Below, piece after piece: positions 35,678 through 43,736 of a stretch of 64,000 nt of DNA. Source of the stretch: GCA-003244245 sp049673305 (GTDB lineage: Bacteria > Actinomycetota > Actinomycetes > Mycobacteriales > Pseudonocardiaceae). Every line of letters begins with the position of its first letter. The stretch's first letter is position 1. A program made the position numbers and the translations under genes. The notes under the pieces are model-generated. The model worked only from the letters and a program-made list of their open reading frames with translations, was not told the origin of the DNA and searched no databases. Location: the NCBI GenBank assembly GCA_049673305.1, contig JBATXM010000196.1, positions 1 to 64,000 on the forward strand. The letters are read 5' to 3'.

Positions 35678-36844
35678 GTGGAGCTGAGCGAGGAGCATGC
35701 GGCGCTGCGCGCCACCGTCGAGGAGTTCGCCCGCAAGGAGGTCGCCCCGGTCATCGCCGAGCTCTACGAGCACGGGACGTTCCCCTACGCGCTGGTCGCG
35801 AAGATGGGCGCGATGGGGTTGTTCGGGCTGCCCTTCCCCGAGGAGTACGGCGGGATGGGCGGCGACTACTTCGCCCTGTGCCTGGCGCTGGAGGAACTGG
35901 CGCGGGTGGACTCGTCGGTGGCCATCACGCTGGAGGACAGCGTGTCGCTGGGTGCGATGCCGATCTTTCGGTTCGGCACCGAGGAGCAGAAGCGACGCTG
36001 GCTCCCGGAGCTGTGCAGCGGAGCGCGGCTCGGGGCTTTCGGCCTCACCGAGCCCGGCGGTGGGTCCGACGCGGGTGCCACCCGCACCACCGCGCGCTGT
36101 GACGGCGACAGTTGGGTGATCAATGGGTCCAAGGTTTTCATCACGAATTCGGGCACCGACATCACGTCTGTGGTCACCATCACCGCGATCACCGGCGTCA
36201 GCGGGGGCTGCAAGGAGATTTCCACCATCGTGGTCCCGGCCCAGCACCCGGGTTTCACCGTCTCGGCGAACTACTCCAAGGTCGGCTGGCGCTGCTCGGA
36301 CACCCGAGGGTTGTTCTTTGACGACTGCCGAGTGCCGCTGGGCAATCTGCTCGGTGAGCGCGGCCGGGGTTACCCGCAGTTCCTCGCGATTCTCGACGAG
36401 GGCCGCGTCGCGATCGCCGCGCTGAGCGTGGGTCTGGCCCAGGGCTGTATTGACGAATGTGTGTCCTATGCCCGGCAGCGGCACGCCTTCGGCCACGCCA
36501 TTGGCAGCTATCAGGCGATCCAGTTCAAGATTGCTGATATGGAGGCGCGGGCGCACGCCGCCCGGCTGACCTATTATGATGCCGCAGCGAGGATGTTGCG
36601 CGGCGAACCGTTCAAGAAAGAGGCCGCGATTGCGAAGCTGGTCTCCTCGAATGCGGCGATGGACAACGCCAGGGATGCCACTCAGATCTTCGGCGGCTAC
36701 GGCTTCATGAACGACTACCCGGTGGCCCGCTTCTACCGAGACGCCAAAGTCCTCGAGATCGGCGAAGGCACCAGCGAGATCCAACGCCTCCTCATCGCCC
36801 GCCACCTCGGCCTCACCGCTGCTCCACCGCATTCAGCGGGCTGA
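35678..36844 (+). CDS. Acyl-CoA dehydrogenase of branched-chain catabolism
   Basis: A 388-residue flavoprotein beginning at GTG 35678, 10 bp after the carboxylase. FAD/substrate motifs are GLTEPGGGSDAGATRTTA and WVINGSKVFITNSG, followed by YARQRHAFGHAIGSYQAIQF (core RQRHAFGHAIGSYQ) and IFGGYGFMNDYPVARFYRD. The catalytic Glu is in the usual C-terminal place, EIGEGTSEIQRLLIARHL. It should oxidise a branched short acyl-CoA, feeding the carboxylase. An alternative in-frame start overlaps the upstream gene and was not used. Confidence 0.9.
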   Translation: MELSEEHAALRATVEEFARKEVAPVIAELYEHGTFPYALVAKMGAMGLFGLPFPEEYGGMGGDYFALCLALEELARVDSSVAITLEDSVSLGAMPIFRFGTEEQKRRWLPELCSGARLGAFGLTEPGGGSDAGATRTTARCDGDSWVINGSKVFITNSGTDITSVVTITAITGVSGGCKEISTIVVPAQHPGFTVSANYSKVGWRCSDTRGLFFDDCRVPLGNLLGERGRGYPQFLAILDEGRVAIAALSVGLAQGCIDECVSYARQRHAFGHAIGSYQAIQFKIADMEARAHAARLTYYDAAARMLRGEPFKKEAAIAKLVSSNAAMDNARDATQIFGGYGFMNDYPVARFYRDAKVLEIGEGTSEIQRLLIARHLGLTAAPPHSAG

Positions 36845-36892
36845 GCGTGCTTATTGCGCCCCGATAGCCAAGCTCAGCCCGCTGAATGCGGT
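36826..36892. terminator. Perfect 21-bp inverted repeat at the end of the leucine operon
   Basis: Arms 36826-36846 and 36872-36892 are exact complements (core cattcagcgggctgagc), with a 25-base loop. The left arm covers the last codons and stop of the acyl-CoA dehydrogenase. It is placed like a terminator but is long, and ends about 16 bp before the next gene's ribosome binding site. Confidence 0.65.
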
Positions 36893-36922
36893 TTGGTAGG
36901 GTGAGGGGTTGAGGAGGTGGGC

Positions 36923-38002
36923 GTGAGTGTGAACTATGTGGCCAGGCCGTGGGAGAGCACGTTGTTCCGGCGGTGTCGGCGAGCGTGGGACCTGGGGGCG
37001 CGGGAGCGGCAGGACTACGAGCCGATCGAGCCGGTGCGGGTCTTCGACTTCAGCGAGGCGATCCACGACGCACTTGACGTGTACTACTTCCCCGGCATGT
37101 GGGACTGGGACCGGGCGATCGTGCGGCCGTTGACCGTCGCTGGCTTCGAGAAGTCGATGCGCCGGCAGCGCGACGCTTACAGGCAGGCCCGTGACCTGTC
37201 CTCGGAGCAGCTCCAGGACTGGGAGCAGCACCTGGAGCTGGGCGGGGGAATGCTGGAGCGTTACTTCGAATGGGCGGATGAGGTCGACCGGTTCACCCCG
37301 ATCCAGGTTGCCTCACAGTTCGACATCGTCCTGCCTGACCCAGCCAATCCGGACATTGGGCTCATCACCGCGGCGGGCCGCCCGCTGCAGTACCGGGTCC
37401 GGATCGATCTGGTGGTGATCGATGACCACGAGCTGTATTGGCTCGTCGAGCACCGGATCACCAGTGACCCGCACTGGCTGAATCTTGAGGCGCTGCGGCT
37501 CGACCAGCAGGCCCGCACCCGGAGCTGGGCGTGGCAGTTGGGCTTTCTCGCCAGGCTCGAAGGCACCATTTACAACGAGCTGCGCGCTGCCGGGCCTGCC
37601 GAGGGCACTCATGAGGTCCAGATCCGGGCGATGCCGGGGGCGGGTGGCATCACGACGCAGCGCAGTACCGAGTCTTTCCGGCGCACTCACATCCCCAGGA
37701 CCGAGCTCGAGATCGAACGCCACGGCATCGCCGTAGCGCTGGAAATACAGGACATGACCGACCCGTTGCTGCGGATCTACCCGAATCCCTCCTGGGAGCA
37801 CTGTTCGAACTGCGCCTACCGGCCGCCCTGCTTGGCGATGACTGAGGGGACCGACGAGCACCCCATTCTCGACGCTTCCTACCGCAAGCGAATCACCGGG
37901 GACTTCGAGCTCGGGCGGCTGGGGTCGGTATGGGGCTTCGTTCCCGAGATCCACCGGGTCGCAGAATACCGGGCTCCTGGCGCTCCTGACGCGGAGCGGT
38001 AG
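36923..38002 (+). CDS. RecB/Cas4-like PD-(D/E)XK protein with a four-Cys (Fe-S type) cluster
   Basis: A protein of about 359 residues. The start GTG 36923 follows GAGGAGG. An N-terminal Cys in FRRCRRAWDLG and a C-terminal HCSNCAYRPPCLA (CxxCxxxxxC) form the four-Cys set that holds a 4Fe-4S cluster in Cas4/AddB-type nucleases. Between them is YRVRIDLVVID with the metal-binding Asp, then LYWLVEHRITS, where the canonical ExK or DxK is ExR. The altered Lys makes nuclease activity uncertain. It sits 5 bp before an EEP-fold gene, so the pair may act together on nucleic acid. Confidence 0.7.
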   Translation: MSVNYVARPWESTLFRRCRRAWDLGARERQDYEPIEPVRVFDFSEAIHDALDVYYFPGMWDWDRAIVRPLTVAGFEKSMRRQRDAYRQARDLSSEQLQDWEQHLELGGGMLERYFEWADEVDRFTPIQVASQFDIVLPDPANPDIGLITAAGRPLQYRVRIDLVVIDDHELYWLVEHRITSDPHWLNLEALRLDQQARTRSWAWQLGFLARLEGTIYNELRAAGPAEGTHEVQIRAMPGAGGITTQRSTESFRRTHIPRTELEIERHGIAVALEIQDMTDPLLRIYPNPSWEHCSNCAYRPPCLAMTEGTDEHPILDASYRKRITGDFELGRLGSVWGFVPEIHRVAEYRAPGAPDAER

Positions 38003-38007
38003 CGTCG

Positions 38008-38739
38008 ATGCGCATCCGGGTGGTGAGCTGGAACGTCGATTCCCGGCCGACTGGGTTGCTGGACGCCAAGGTCGAGCTGCTCCGCCAGCTGCAGCCGGAT
38101 CTCGTGCTGCTCCAGGAGATCGGTCGGCCGGTCTACCGCGCCCTGCTGCCGCACCCGTCAGCGCATGAGCGGATGCACCAGCGCGCCAGGCTGTTCTCCT
38201 GGGGTGCCCTGTCCACCGACTTGTGCAAACCTCGGGCCAGTGAGTACCGGCTGGGATGCGCCGTACTGGGCCTCTCCAGCACCGCCTTGTTGGATGCCCA
38301 GGTGCTGAAGGCGGTCCCCTTCGGCGTTCCCGAGCCCGTGCTCCCCGGGTTTCTCTGGCGGACGGTGGCGACCCGAGTGGCCCTGTCCAGCGGCGCGATG
38401 CTGACGGTGTGCAGCTTCCACGGCCGGCAGCCAACCGGGCCGCCCGCTGCGGCGCTGCAGCGGGCTTTTCATACCGGGATCGCGGGATGGCTCGCCGACG
38501 TGCCCGGCCCGGTGGTCTTCGGCATCGACGCCGGCCCACCGGCACCCGAGGGCGCGGACCCGCTGCTCGGGCCGGGACCGGTGCACCACCTGAACCAGGT
38601 GCTCAACGTGGGCGACGACCACCTGTGGACCAGCTCGGAATTCGAGGTCCTCGCCCTCGAGCGCTTGTCCGACGAGGCCACCGCCGCAGGCAGCGACCAC
38701 GCCCTGTTGTTCGCCGATGTGGAACTGCGCTCCCCATGA
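38008..38739 (+). CDS. Endonuclease/exonuclease/phosphatase-fold protein
   Basis: A 243-residue EEP-superfamily enzyme. Motifs in order: IRVVSWNVDSRP (metal Asn), PDLVLLQEIG (metal Glu), VCSFHGRQ, VVFGIDAGPP in place of the usual GDFN, and a C-terminal SDHALLFADVEL with the catalytic Asp-His. All the catalytic positions except the Asn of GDFN are present. It is coupled to the RecB-like gene. The members range from DNA repair nucleases to phosphodiesterases, so the substrate is open. Confidence 0.75.
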   Translation: MRIRVVSWNVDSRPTGLLDAKVELLRQLQPDLVLLQEIGRPVYRALLPHPSAHERMHQRARLFSWGALSTDLCKPRASEYRLGCAVLGLSSTALLDAQVLKAVPFGVPEPVLPGFLWRTVATRVALSSGAMLTVCSFHGRQPTGPPAAALQRAFHTGIAGWLADVPGPVVFGIDAGPPAPEGADPLLGPGPVHHLNQVLNVGDDHLWTSSEFEVLALERLSDEATAAGSDHALLFADVELRSP

Positions 38740-38775
38740 CCCTGTGTTCCCACTAACCCCGTGTTCCCTCTAACC

Positions 38776-39492
38776 CTAGGCGAGACGCTTCCCTAACCGG
38801 AGGGCACGCAGCGGCCCGAGCCTGGTCTGGCCCTCAGCCAGCAGGTGGACCCTTTCGGGCGTCATGTCCGATCGCAGGTTGGTCCTGGGCTGCAGCCAGG
38901 CGTCGACCCGGGCCCAGCCACCGTCGCTGGTGTAAGCACGCCTCACCCCAGCCTGGCGGAGCCGTCGCAGGACAATCCGGTCATAGGACCCGAACGGCAC
39001 GGCGACCTGGTGCACAGGCTGGCCCGAGACCTCGGTCAGCACGCGAAGGGCCAGCCCGATCTCCTGCTCGGCGGCGGCGTCGTCCAGCGCCCGCCAGTCC
39101 CGGTGCTCCCATCCGTGGGAACCGATCGACATGCCCGCAGCCACGAGCTCCCGCAGCCCAGACCGATCGATTCGGCCCGGGTCGCCGACCCGGCCAGCGA
39201 GTGGGAAGAACTCAGCGGTCAAGCCCCGCTCCACCAGGCGGGGAAGCACGATGTGCACATCGGAGCAGTGACCGCCGTCAAAGCTGAGCCGCACCGCAGG
39301 GCGTTCCATCGCGAGGTCCAGCACGTGCTCAAGCTGCTCGACGTCGATCCATGTCGCAGCCTCATCGGGACTGAGCTCAGTGGTGTAAGGACCCACTCCG
39401 GGCACGGTGAGGTTCGTGACCCGGCTAGCCCGATCAGCAAACACCCGTGCCTCCCAGGATCGCACCGCCCCCCGCAACGTTGATATCTGCAA
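38776..39492 (-). CDS. Polysaccharide deacetylase (NodB domain)
   Basis: A 238-residue protein with a NodB-type fold. The first motif is VRLSFDGGHCSD (family TFDDGP), followed by AEFFPLAGRVGD, the metal-binding HxxxH in IGSHGWEHRDW, and VAVPFGSYDRIVLRRL for motif 3. It lacks a signal peptide, unlike most secreted deacetylases, so it may act in the cytoplasm or on a small sugar. It converges on the EEP gene, with a short Pro/Cys-coding spacer of direct repeats (ccgtgttccc) between them. Confidence 0.78.
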   Translation of the reverse strand: MQISTLRGAVRSWEARVFADRASRVTNLTVPGVGPYTTELSPDEAATWIDVEQLEHVLDLAMERPAVRLSFDGGHCSDVHIVLPRLVERGLTAEFFPLAGRVGDPGRIDRSGLRELVAAGMSIGSHGWEHRDWRALDDAAAEQEIGLALRVLTEVSGQPVHQVAVPFGSYDRIVLRRLRQAGVRRAYTSDGGWARVDAWLQPRTNLRSDMTPERVHLLAEGQTRLGPLRALRLGKRLA

Positions 39493-39887
39493 CCCCTGTT
39501 GACCTGTTACGGTGTCACTCGTCTGAGTGTAAGTTAGGTATTTTTATGACTTTTGGTTATCAATTGGATGCTTATCGCGGCTAATCGTGCCGTTCGCGCA
39601 GCACCAGCGGTGCGACGTGGTGGTGATCCCCCGGGTCGAGCTGGCTCGTCTACCGCGACAAGCTGGTCTGTCAGACCCGGTCGGCGAGGGCCTGATGGCT
39701 GGTGCCGCGAACGTCAGGCGCATCATCTAAATCTTGATCAGTGATCGACAAGGCATGATCGCTGTTTGTGCGCGGGAGACGACAAAGATTGTCGCTGAAC
39801 GCACCCAAACTGCGATCACGGTGCCTGAGGTGCGTCCTGCGGTCCCGCTGGGGGTGCAACCGGGCATGCGAGAACCAGTGCGCGCCC

Positions 39888-39919
39888 CAGATCGCCATTC
39901 GGAGCCGAATGGCGATCTG
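39888..39919. repeat. 32-bp palindrome (copy 2 of the dispersed motif)
   Basis: cagatcgccattcgg, two bases, then its exact complement ccgaatggcgatctg. The core is shared with the element after acs at 24.1 kb. Confidence 0.8.
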
Positions 39920-39931
39920 GACGCAGCCCAC

Positions 39932-39957
39932 ACCGCCATTCGGCTCCGAATGGCGGT
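39932..39957. repeat. 26-bp palindrome (copy 3, inverted centre)
   Basis: accgccattcgg, two bases (ct), then ccgaatggcggt. The central dinucleotide is the complement of that in copy 2, so it is the same element in the opposite orientation, 12 bp away. Confidence 0.8.
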
Positions 39958-40079
39958 AGCAGCGCGGAGTGTGCACGGTCGGGTTTGAGCGCTCGGCCGT
40001 TCTGGGGCTGCCCCATGTTGGGCATGGCCGTTTCAAGGCTGACGATCTTCAAAGGGCCGTGGGCCAGTGTCAACGCCGT

Positions 40080-40318
40080 TTTTTCTTGAATGCTCCACGT
40101 CGTTCGGGCAGTTGCGCCGGATGACCCAGTTCAAGGACAAATCCGGTGAGCAGGACTTCGTGTCTGCTGGGCTCTTTTCCTCTCTGGTGTTGATGGCGGT
40201 CGACATCCTGCTCTACGACATCGCGCGCGTACCGGTCGGTGACGACCAACACCAGCACTTGGAGCTGACCAGACGATCGCCCAGCGGTTCAACGGCTGCT
40301 ACGGCCCCACCTTCGTCA
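40080..40318 (+). pseudogene. trpS: Tryptophanyl-tRNA synthetase fragment, frameshifted
   Basis: The frame reads LECSTSFGQLRRMTQFKDKS, then SAGLF, VLMAVDILLYDIARVPVGDDQ and HQHLELT. It shifts frame near 40271 to QTIAQRFNGCYGPTFV. This is the middle of TrpRS (about residues 100-185 of the E. coli enzyme), including the MTQFKDKS and VPVGxDQxQHLEL blocks. The HIGH-like start and the KMSKS end are absent. It runs straight into the DUF397 gene on the other strand. It is a dead fragment, not a working synthetase. Confidence 0.88.
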
Positions 40319-40319
40319 G

Positions 40320-40568
40320 TCAGTCGGCGAAGTCGAACTCGCCGAGGCGGACGCCGGCGGTGAACGCCTCCCACTCGGCGCGGGTGTAGACGATCACTGA
40401 GTCGTGCGGGTGGTGGCTGTGCCGCACCGCGACCCGGCCCGAGCCGTCGCGCAGCGGCCCGGCCTCCACACAGCTCATACCGTTGCTGTCAGTCCGACTG
40501 CTGATGTGCCAGGCGACGTTCACCAGCTCCTCGCGGCCCACCGGGCCGGATCCGCTGGTCGTGCTCAT
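40320..40568 (-). CDS. DUF397 protein
   Basis: An 82-residue protein with the DUF397 pattern: VAWHISSRTDSNGMSCVEAGPL, core SNGMSCVEAG, then VAVRHSHHPHDSVIVYTRAEWEAFTAGVRLGEFD, core TRAEWEAFTAGV. GGAGCTG lies 8 bases before the ATG. The gene begins 3 bp after the helix-turn-helix gene's stop, so the two form an operon like that at 20.4-21.5 kb. Its 3' end abuts the TrpRS fragment. Confidence 0.88.
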   Translation of the reverse strand: MSTTSGSGPVGREELVNVAWHISSRTDSNGMSCVEAGPLRDGSGRVAVRHSHHPHDSVIVYTRAEWEAFTAGVRLGEFDFAD

Positions 40569-40571
40569 GAA

Positions 40572-41432
40572 CTACAGCTCCTTCGCCGCAGCCACGATCA
40601 GTGCGGCTGACTCCTTGCCGTCGAGCGCTGCTGCGCTGAGCTGATGGTACGCCTGCCGGAACCGGTCCACCGCCGCGTCCTCCTCCACGTACAAGTTGCT
40701 GCCGAGGATGCTCACGCAGGCCACGTCGGGGTAGGGGTCGGGCATCTCGTAGAGCCAGAACGGGCCGTCCAGACCCGCATGAGCGCCGTGGCGCAGTGGG
40801 AGCACCCGGACCTCCACGTTGGGCCGCTCGGCGACGTCGAGTAGCTGGGTGAGCTGGCCATGCATCACCTCCGGGCCGCCGATGACCCGGCGTAGCACCG
40901 ACTCGTCCACCACGGCGGCGAAGCTGACCGGCGCCTCGCCGCCGAGCATGTGCTGGCGGGTCATCCGCAGCTCGATTCCCTTCTCGATCTGCTCCTCCGG
41001 GGTGTCGGCTGTTGCGGCATTGCGGATCAGAGTCTCGGCGTACTCCCGGGTCTGCAGCAGTCCGGGCACCAGCATCGCCTCGTAGGCGCGCAGCCGTTCG
41101 GCGCGGGACTGCAGCCACACCATGTCGATGTACCGGCGGCCGACGGTGCTGGTGTAGTCGTCCCACCAGCCCTTGCGCCACACGTCGTCGGACAGTTGCA
41201 GCAGTCCGTCGCGAGTGCGCTCTTCAGAGACGCCGTAGAGGTCGAGCAGCGCCAGCACGTCGCCCCGGCGGATCGGAGTCTCGGCGGTCTCGAACCGGCT
41301 CACCATCGACGGGTCACGCTGCAGGTACTCACCCGCGTGGTGCAGCTTCATCCCCGTGGACTCGCGCAGTGCCCGCAGTTGCTGGCCCAACCACTGCGCC
41401 CGCAGCGTCGGCCCGGGCTTCTTTTTCGGCAC
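40572..41432 (-). CDS. XRE-family regulator with DUF5753 (second pair)
   Basis: A protein of 286 residues from GTG 41432. GGGAGG is 9 bases upstream of this GTG but directly abuts the ATG at 41441, so the GTG is favoured. The helix-turn-helix is GEYLQRDPSMVSRFETAETPIRR, core QRDPSMVSRFE. DUF5753 follows: MLVPGLLQTREYAETLIRNA, RMTRQHML, and AHAGLDGPFWLYEMPD. The partner DUF397 gene is immediately downstream. A fragment of a second copy of its helix-turn-helix region lies upstream at 41957-42003. Confidence 0.88.
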   Translation of the reverse strand: MPKKKPGPTLRAQWLGQQLRALRESTGMKLHHAGEYLQRDPSMVSRFETAETPIRRGDVLALLDLYGVSEERTRDGLLQLSDDVWRKGWWDDYTSTVGRRYIDMVWLQSRAERLRAYEAMLVPGLLQTREYAETLIRNAATADTPEEQIEKGIELRMTRQHMLGGEAPVSFAAVVDESVLRRVIGGPEVMHGQLTQLLDVAERPNVEVRVLPLRHGAHAGLDGPFWLYEMPDPYPDVACVSILGSNLYVEEDAAVDRFRQAYHQLSAAALDGKESAALIVAAAKEL

Positions 41433-41515
41433 GGTGGCCATCCTCCCAGCGCACGATCAGCAGAACAAACCAGAATTTTACCAAGTTGATGAAAACGCAA
41501 TCTTGCGAAATGAGA

Positions 41516-41752
41516 ATTTATATCGAAGTTGCCTACGCGGCACAGCTCGCCGGCGGCGTCCAGGAGCTCGACCCGCTGGAAGTTCTTGACGCCGGATGGT
41601 TTCCCGTCACCGAACTGCCCGCCGGAACTCTGCCCGCTCACCGGCAACTCATTGGGGCCAACGCCGCCTGGTACGCCGAGAGCGCCAATACTGCGGAGAC
41701 GAAGGACGACTGTGCTGCGCGCCGCACCTCGCCTGCGCGAGGACCAGCCTGA
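41516..41752 (+). pseudogene. NUDIX hydrolase, C-terminal fragment
   Basis: The frame reads VAYAAQLAGGVQELDPLEVLDAGWFPVTELPAGTLPAHRQLI, described by its EVLDAGWFPVTELP core. This is the end of a NUDIX domain, where an E..E.GWF...ELP helix and strand follow the catalytic box. The NUDIX box itself (GX5EX7REUXEEXGU) is missing. It is cut off at its 5' side close to the helix-turn-helix gene start. It is a remnant. Confidence 0.6.
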
Positions 41753-41956
41753 CGTCATATTCAGCCGCATGCCCGACGTGTTCCGATCACCGCTCCTCGA
41801 CCGCGATGTCCTCCAGGCAGGCTGGGACCTCATCGGCCGTATGGCATCAATTTCCGGCGGTCCGACGGGCGTACCTACTCCGCACGGGACGGCGCTGGCG
41901 TGACGACGACCCGCAATCTCGGTTTTGTAGCCCCCGTAGCCCGACGACCCGGTCTG

Positions 41957-42003
41957 GCTCACCATCGAGGCTTCGCGCTGCAGGTACTCACCCATCTAGC
42001 GCA
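41957..42003 (-). repeat. Duplicated fragment of the helix-turn-helix gene
   Basis: This 47-bp segment resembles 41297-41343 of the regulator (shared run ctgcaggtactcaccc and flanks). On the minus strand it codes GEYLQREASMVSQ, close to GEYLQRDPSMVSR. It is all that remains of a second copy, so the area has undergone duplication and loss. The other parts of 41753-42111 hold no recognisable gene. Confidence 0.6.
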
Positions 42004-42111
42004 GCGTCAGCTGTCTTCAAATTCCATATATTTCAAATTTGCATTATTATGATCGATGCGAAAAGATATGTCATGTACCGAACAGGCCATGCATCGAAGG
42101 GGGAGCCACCG

Positions 42112-42387
42112 GTGACGGAGCACCGTCCGGAGTCCGCGCAGCGGGACGATCCTCTGGCGGCTCTGCCCCGCCTCACCCTGCCGAAGATCCCGACCGTTTA
42201 CGCCCTGCATCACCCCGAGGACGGCCTGGCAGCTTGGGTGTTCGTGATGCCCGGAGGGCTGGCCCTCATCGTGTCGCTCAATGAGGACGGCGAGGAGAGC
42301 GGCGCGCTGATCAAGACCAGCCTGGACAAGGTGGTGAGCTTCTGGGCACCCCGGGATGACGCGGACCTGGTCCGGGTCGCCGTCTGA
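42112..42387 (+). CDS. Small unknown protein
   Basis: A 91-residue soluble protein starting at GTG 42112, preceded by GGGGGAG. It has a Pro-rich start (PLAALPRLTLPKIPTVYAL) and then a strand-rich part (GLAAWVFVMPGGLALIVSLNEDGEESGALIKTSLDKVVSFW, core AALIVSLNEDG-like). No family was recognised. It converges on the lactonase-like gene 7 bp away. Its presence at the edge of the decayed island and its good ribosome binding site suggest it is still a gene. Confidence 0.55.
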   Translation: MTEHRPESAQRDDPLAALPRLTLPKIPTVYALHHPEDGLAAWVFVMPGGLALIVSLNEDGEESGALIKTSLDKVVSFWAPRDDADLVRVAV

Positions 42388-42394
42388 TTGACGG

Positions 42395-43423
42395 TTAGGT
42401 GAGCGCGATGCCCTGCATACCGTGCAGACCGGTGAGAGTGACGACCTGGTCGAGTGTGCCGTTAGAGGCGATGCGGAAGCCATCGACACCCCCGGCGGTG
42501 CCGATTTGTACATAGAGGAAGTGCCCATCGCGGGTGCCGACCAGGTCGATCGGGCCGCTTCTGGTGGGGTTCTGGGTGAACACCGTGGGGGTGCCCGCAG
42601 AATCGATGTGGTAGCCGGTGATGGTGTTGCTGGCACTGTTGACGACGTAGAAGTTTCCCGCGATGTGGGCGACCCAGCACATGGCCTGCTGCCCGTTGGC
42701 CTTGGAGGCGATTTGCTTGACGGTGCCGTCGGAATGGACGGTGTAGGTGGTCAGCGTGTCGACGGCAGCATCGGTCACGACCAGGTGGCCATGGTCGTCG
42801 AAGATAAATCCGAACGGCACAGGAGTGCCTGCGTGGTTGGCCGTGAAGGTGTCGGAAGGCCGCCCGGAGGGTCCCATGGCGAAGACGTCGATGAGGCTGC
42901 CGTTGGCTTTGGTGGTGATGACCAGCTGCTGCCCATCAGGGGTGAAGCCGATCTGGGCGGGGGTGTTCACCGCCTGCATCGGCCCGGTGGCCGGGGTCAG
43001 CTTCAGCGAGCGGGTGGAGTTGTCGATCGGGCACAGCTGACCGTCGGTGATCCGGTACCCGGTGATGGCGCCGGCCGCATGGGCGTTGAGCACGAAAACC
43101 AGGTCGCCGTGGATGGCGACGCTGACCGGAAAGATTCCCCCCGAAGCGATCACCTGGCGCAGGCGGAGATGATCGTCTTCCAGTCCGAACACAGACACCG
43201 TGTTGCTGCCGGCGTTGACGCCGATCAGCACCCGGTGGTGAGTGTCGTAGACGAGTGAGCCCTGAGAGGCAAGAGGATCATCTGGGGCCCCCTCATTGAT
43301 GCCACCGGTCCCTCCGGTGTCGACGGTCTCGGTGAGGGTGAGGGCACCGTCCTTGGCCCGGTCGTAGACCAGGATCTGGTTGCCGGCGGGGTTGTTGGAT
43401 TGGACGAACATCAGGTTCTTCAT
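42395..43423 (-). CDS. Beta-propeller (lactonase-like/YncE-type) protein
   Basis: A 342-residue protein from ATG 43423, with GGAG 9 bases upstream; upstream in-frame sequence to 43549 was not used. It has repeated blade motifs: QSNNPAGNQILVYDRAKDG, VLIGVNAGSNTVSVFGLEDD, VFVLNAHAAGAITGYRITDG, LVITTKANGSLIDVFAMGP and FYVVNSASNTITGYHIDSAG. The NAxSNTVSVF-like pattern marks 7-bladed propellers of the 6-phosphogluconolactonase-like family. No signal peptide is evident. It may be a cytoplasmic lactonase or a binding protein; it is divergent from the biosynthetic cluster. Confidence 0.75.
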   Translation of the reverse strand: MKNLMFVQSNNPAGNQILVYDRAKDGALTLTETVDTGGTGGINEGAPDDPLASQGSLVYDTHHRVLIGVNAGSNTVSVFGLEDDHLRLRQVIASGGIFPVSVAIHGDLVFVLNAHAAGAITGYRITDGQLCPIDNSTRSLKLTPATGPMQAVNTPAQIGFTPDGQQLVITTKANGSLIDVFAMGPSGRPSDTFTANHAGTPVPFGFIFDDHGHLVVTDAAVDTLTTYTVHSDGTVKQIASKANGQQAMCWVAHIAGNFYVVNSASNTITGYHIDSAGTPTVFTQNPTRSGPIDLVGTRDGHFLYVQIGTAGGVDGFRIASNGTLDQVVTLTGLHGMQGIALT

Positions 43424-43736
43424 GAAGTTTGCTCCACGCGTCTCGTCGGTGATGTGGTTCTGTGGTGCCTCGATAACAAGAGGGCGGAGACGGCCGATAA
43501 ATACGTCGCGGCCGGGTTGGATCAAGGTCCGGCGCCGCACCCTCACCAATCATGATCAAATTAATTGTGTGAACGGCGGTAACGCCTCACCTTCAGGGCA
43601 ACCCTGACAAAGCTGGCGCCGGTGCCGCCCCGGTGGTCACCAATTTTCAGGGGAATCCCGATGACGCCGAATCGGCGTTTTGCCCACACTGGCACTCATA
43701 GACCGCCCACTGGGCATCGACTGAAATGAGGGCCGC
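43424..43736. promoter_or_regulatory. Divergent control region in front of the biosynthetic cluster
   Basis: A 313-bp gap between two divergent genes, with an AT-rich block near 43550-43570 (aaattaattgtgtg). Promoters for the cluster and the propeller gene should lie here. GAGGG precedes the ATG at 43737. A gccgaatcggc palindrome sits near 43668. No riboswitch or trp-attenuator-like leader (no run of Trp codons) was seen. Confidence 0.45.

Larger units (their letters stand above)
39493..40079. other. Gene-free stretch rich in palindromes
   Basis: No plausible gene on either strand. The stretch contains two copies of the gccattcgg/ccgaatggc palindrome and AT-richer sequence near 39530-39580. 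It marks the left edge of the decayed island that continues to about 42.1 kb. Confidence 0.5.

Noticed and set aside
36923..38002. CRISPR-associated Cas4
   Set aside because: There are no other cas genes or arrays, the protein is longer than Cas4, and the catalytic Lys is Arg.
40080..40318. Working second TrpRS for self-resistance
   Set aside because: Only about a quarter of the enzyme remains, with a frameshift and without either ATP-binding signature.
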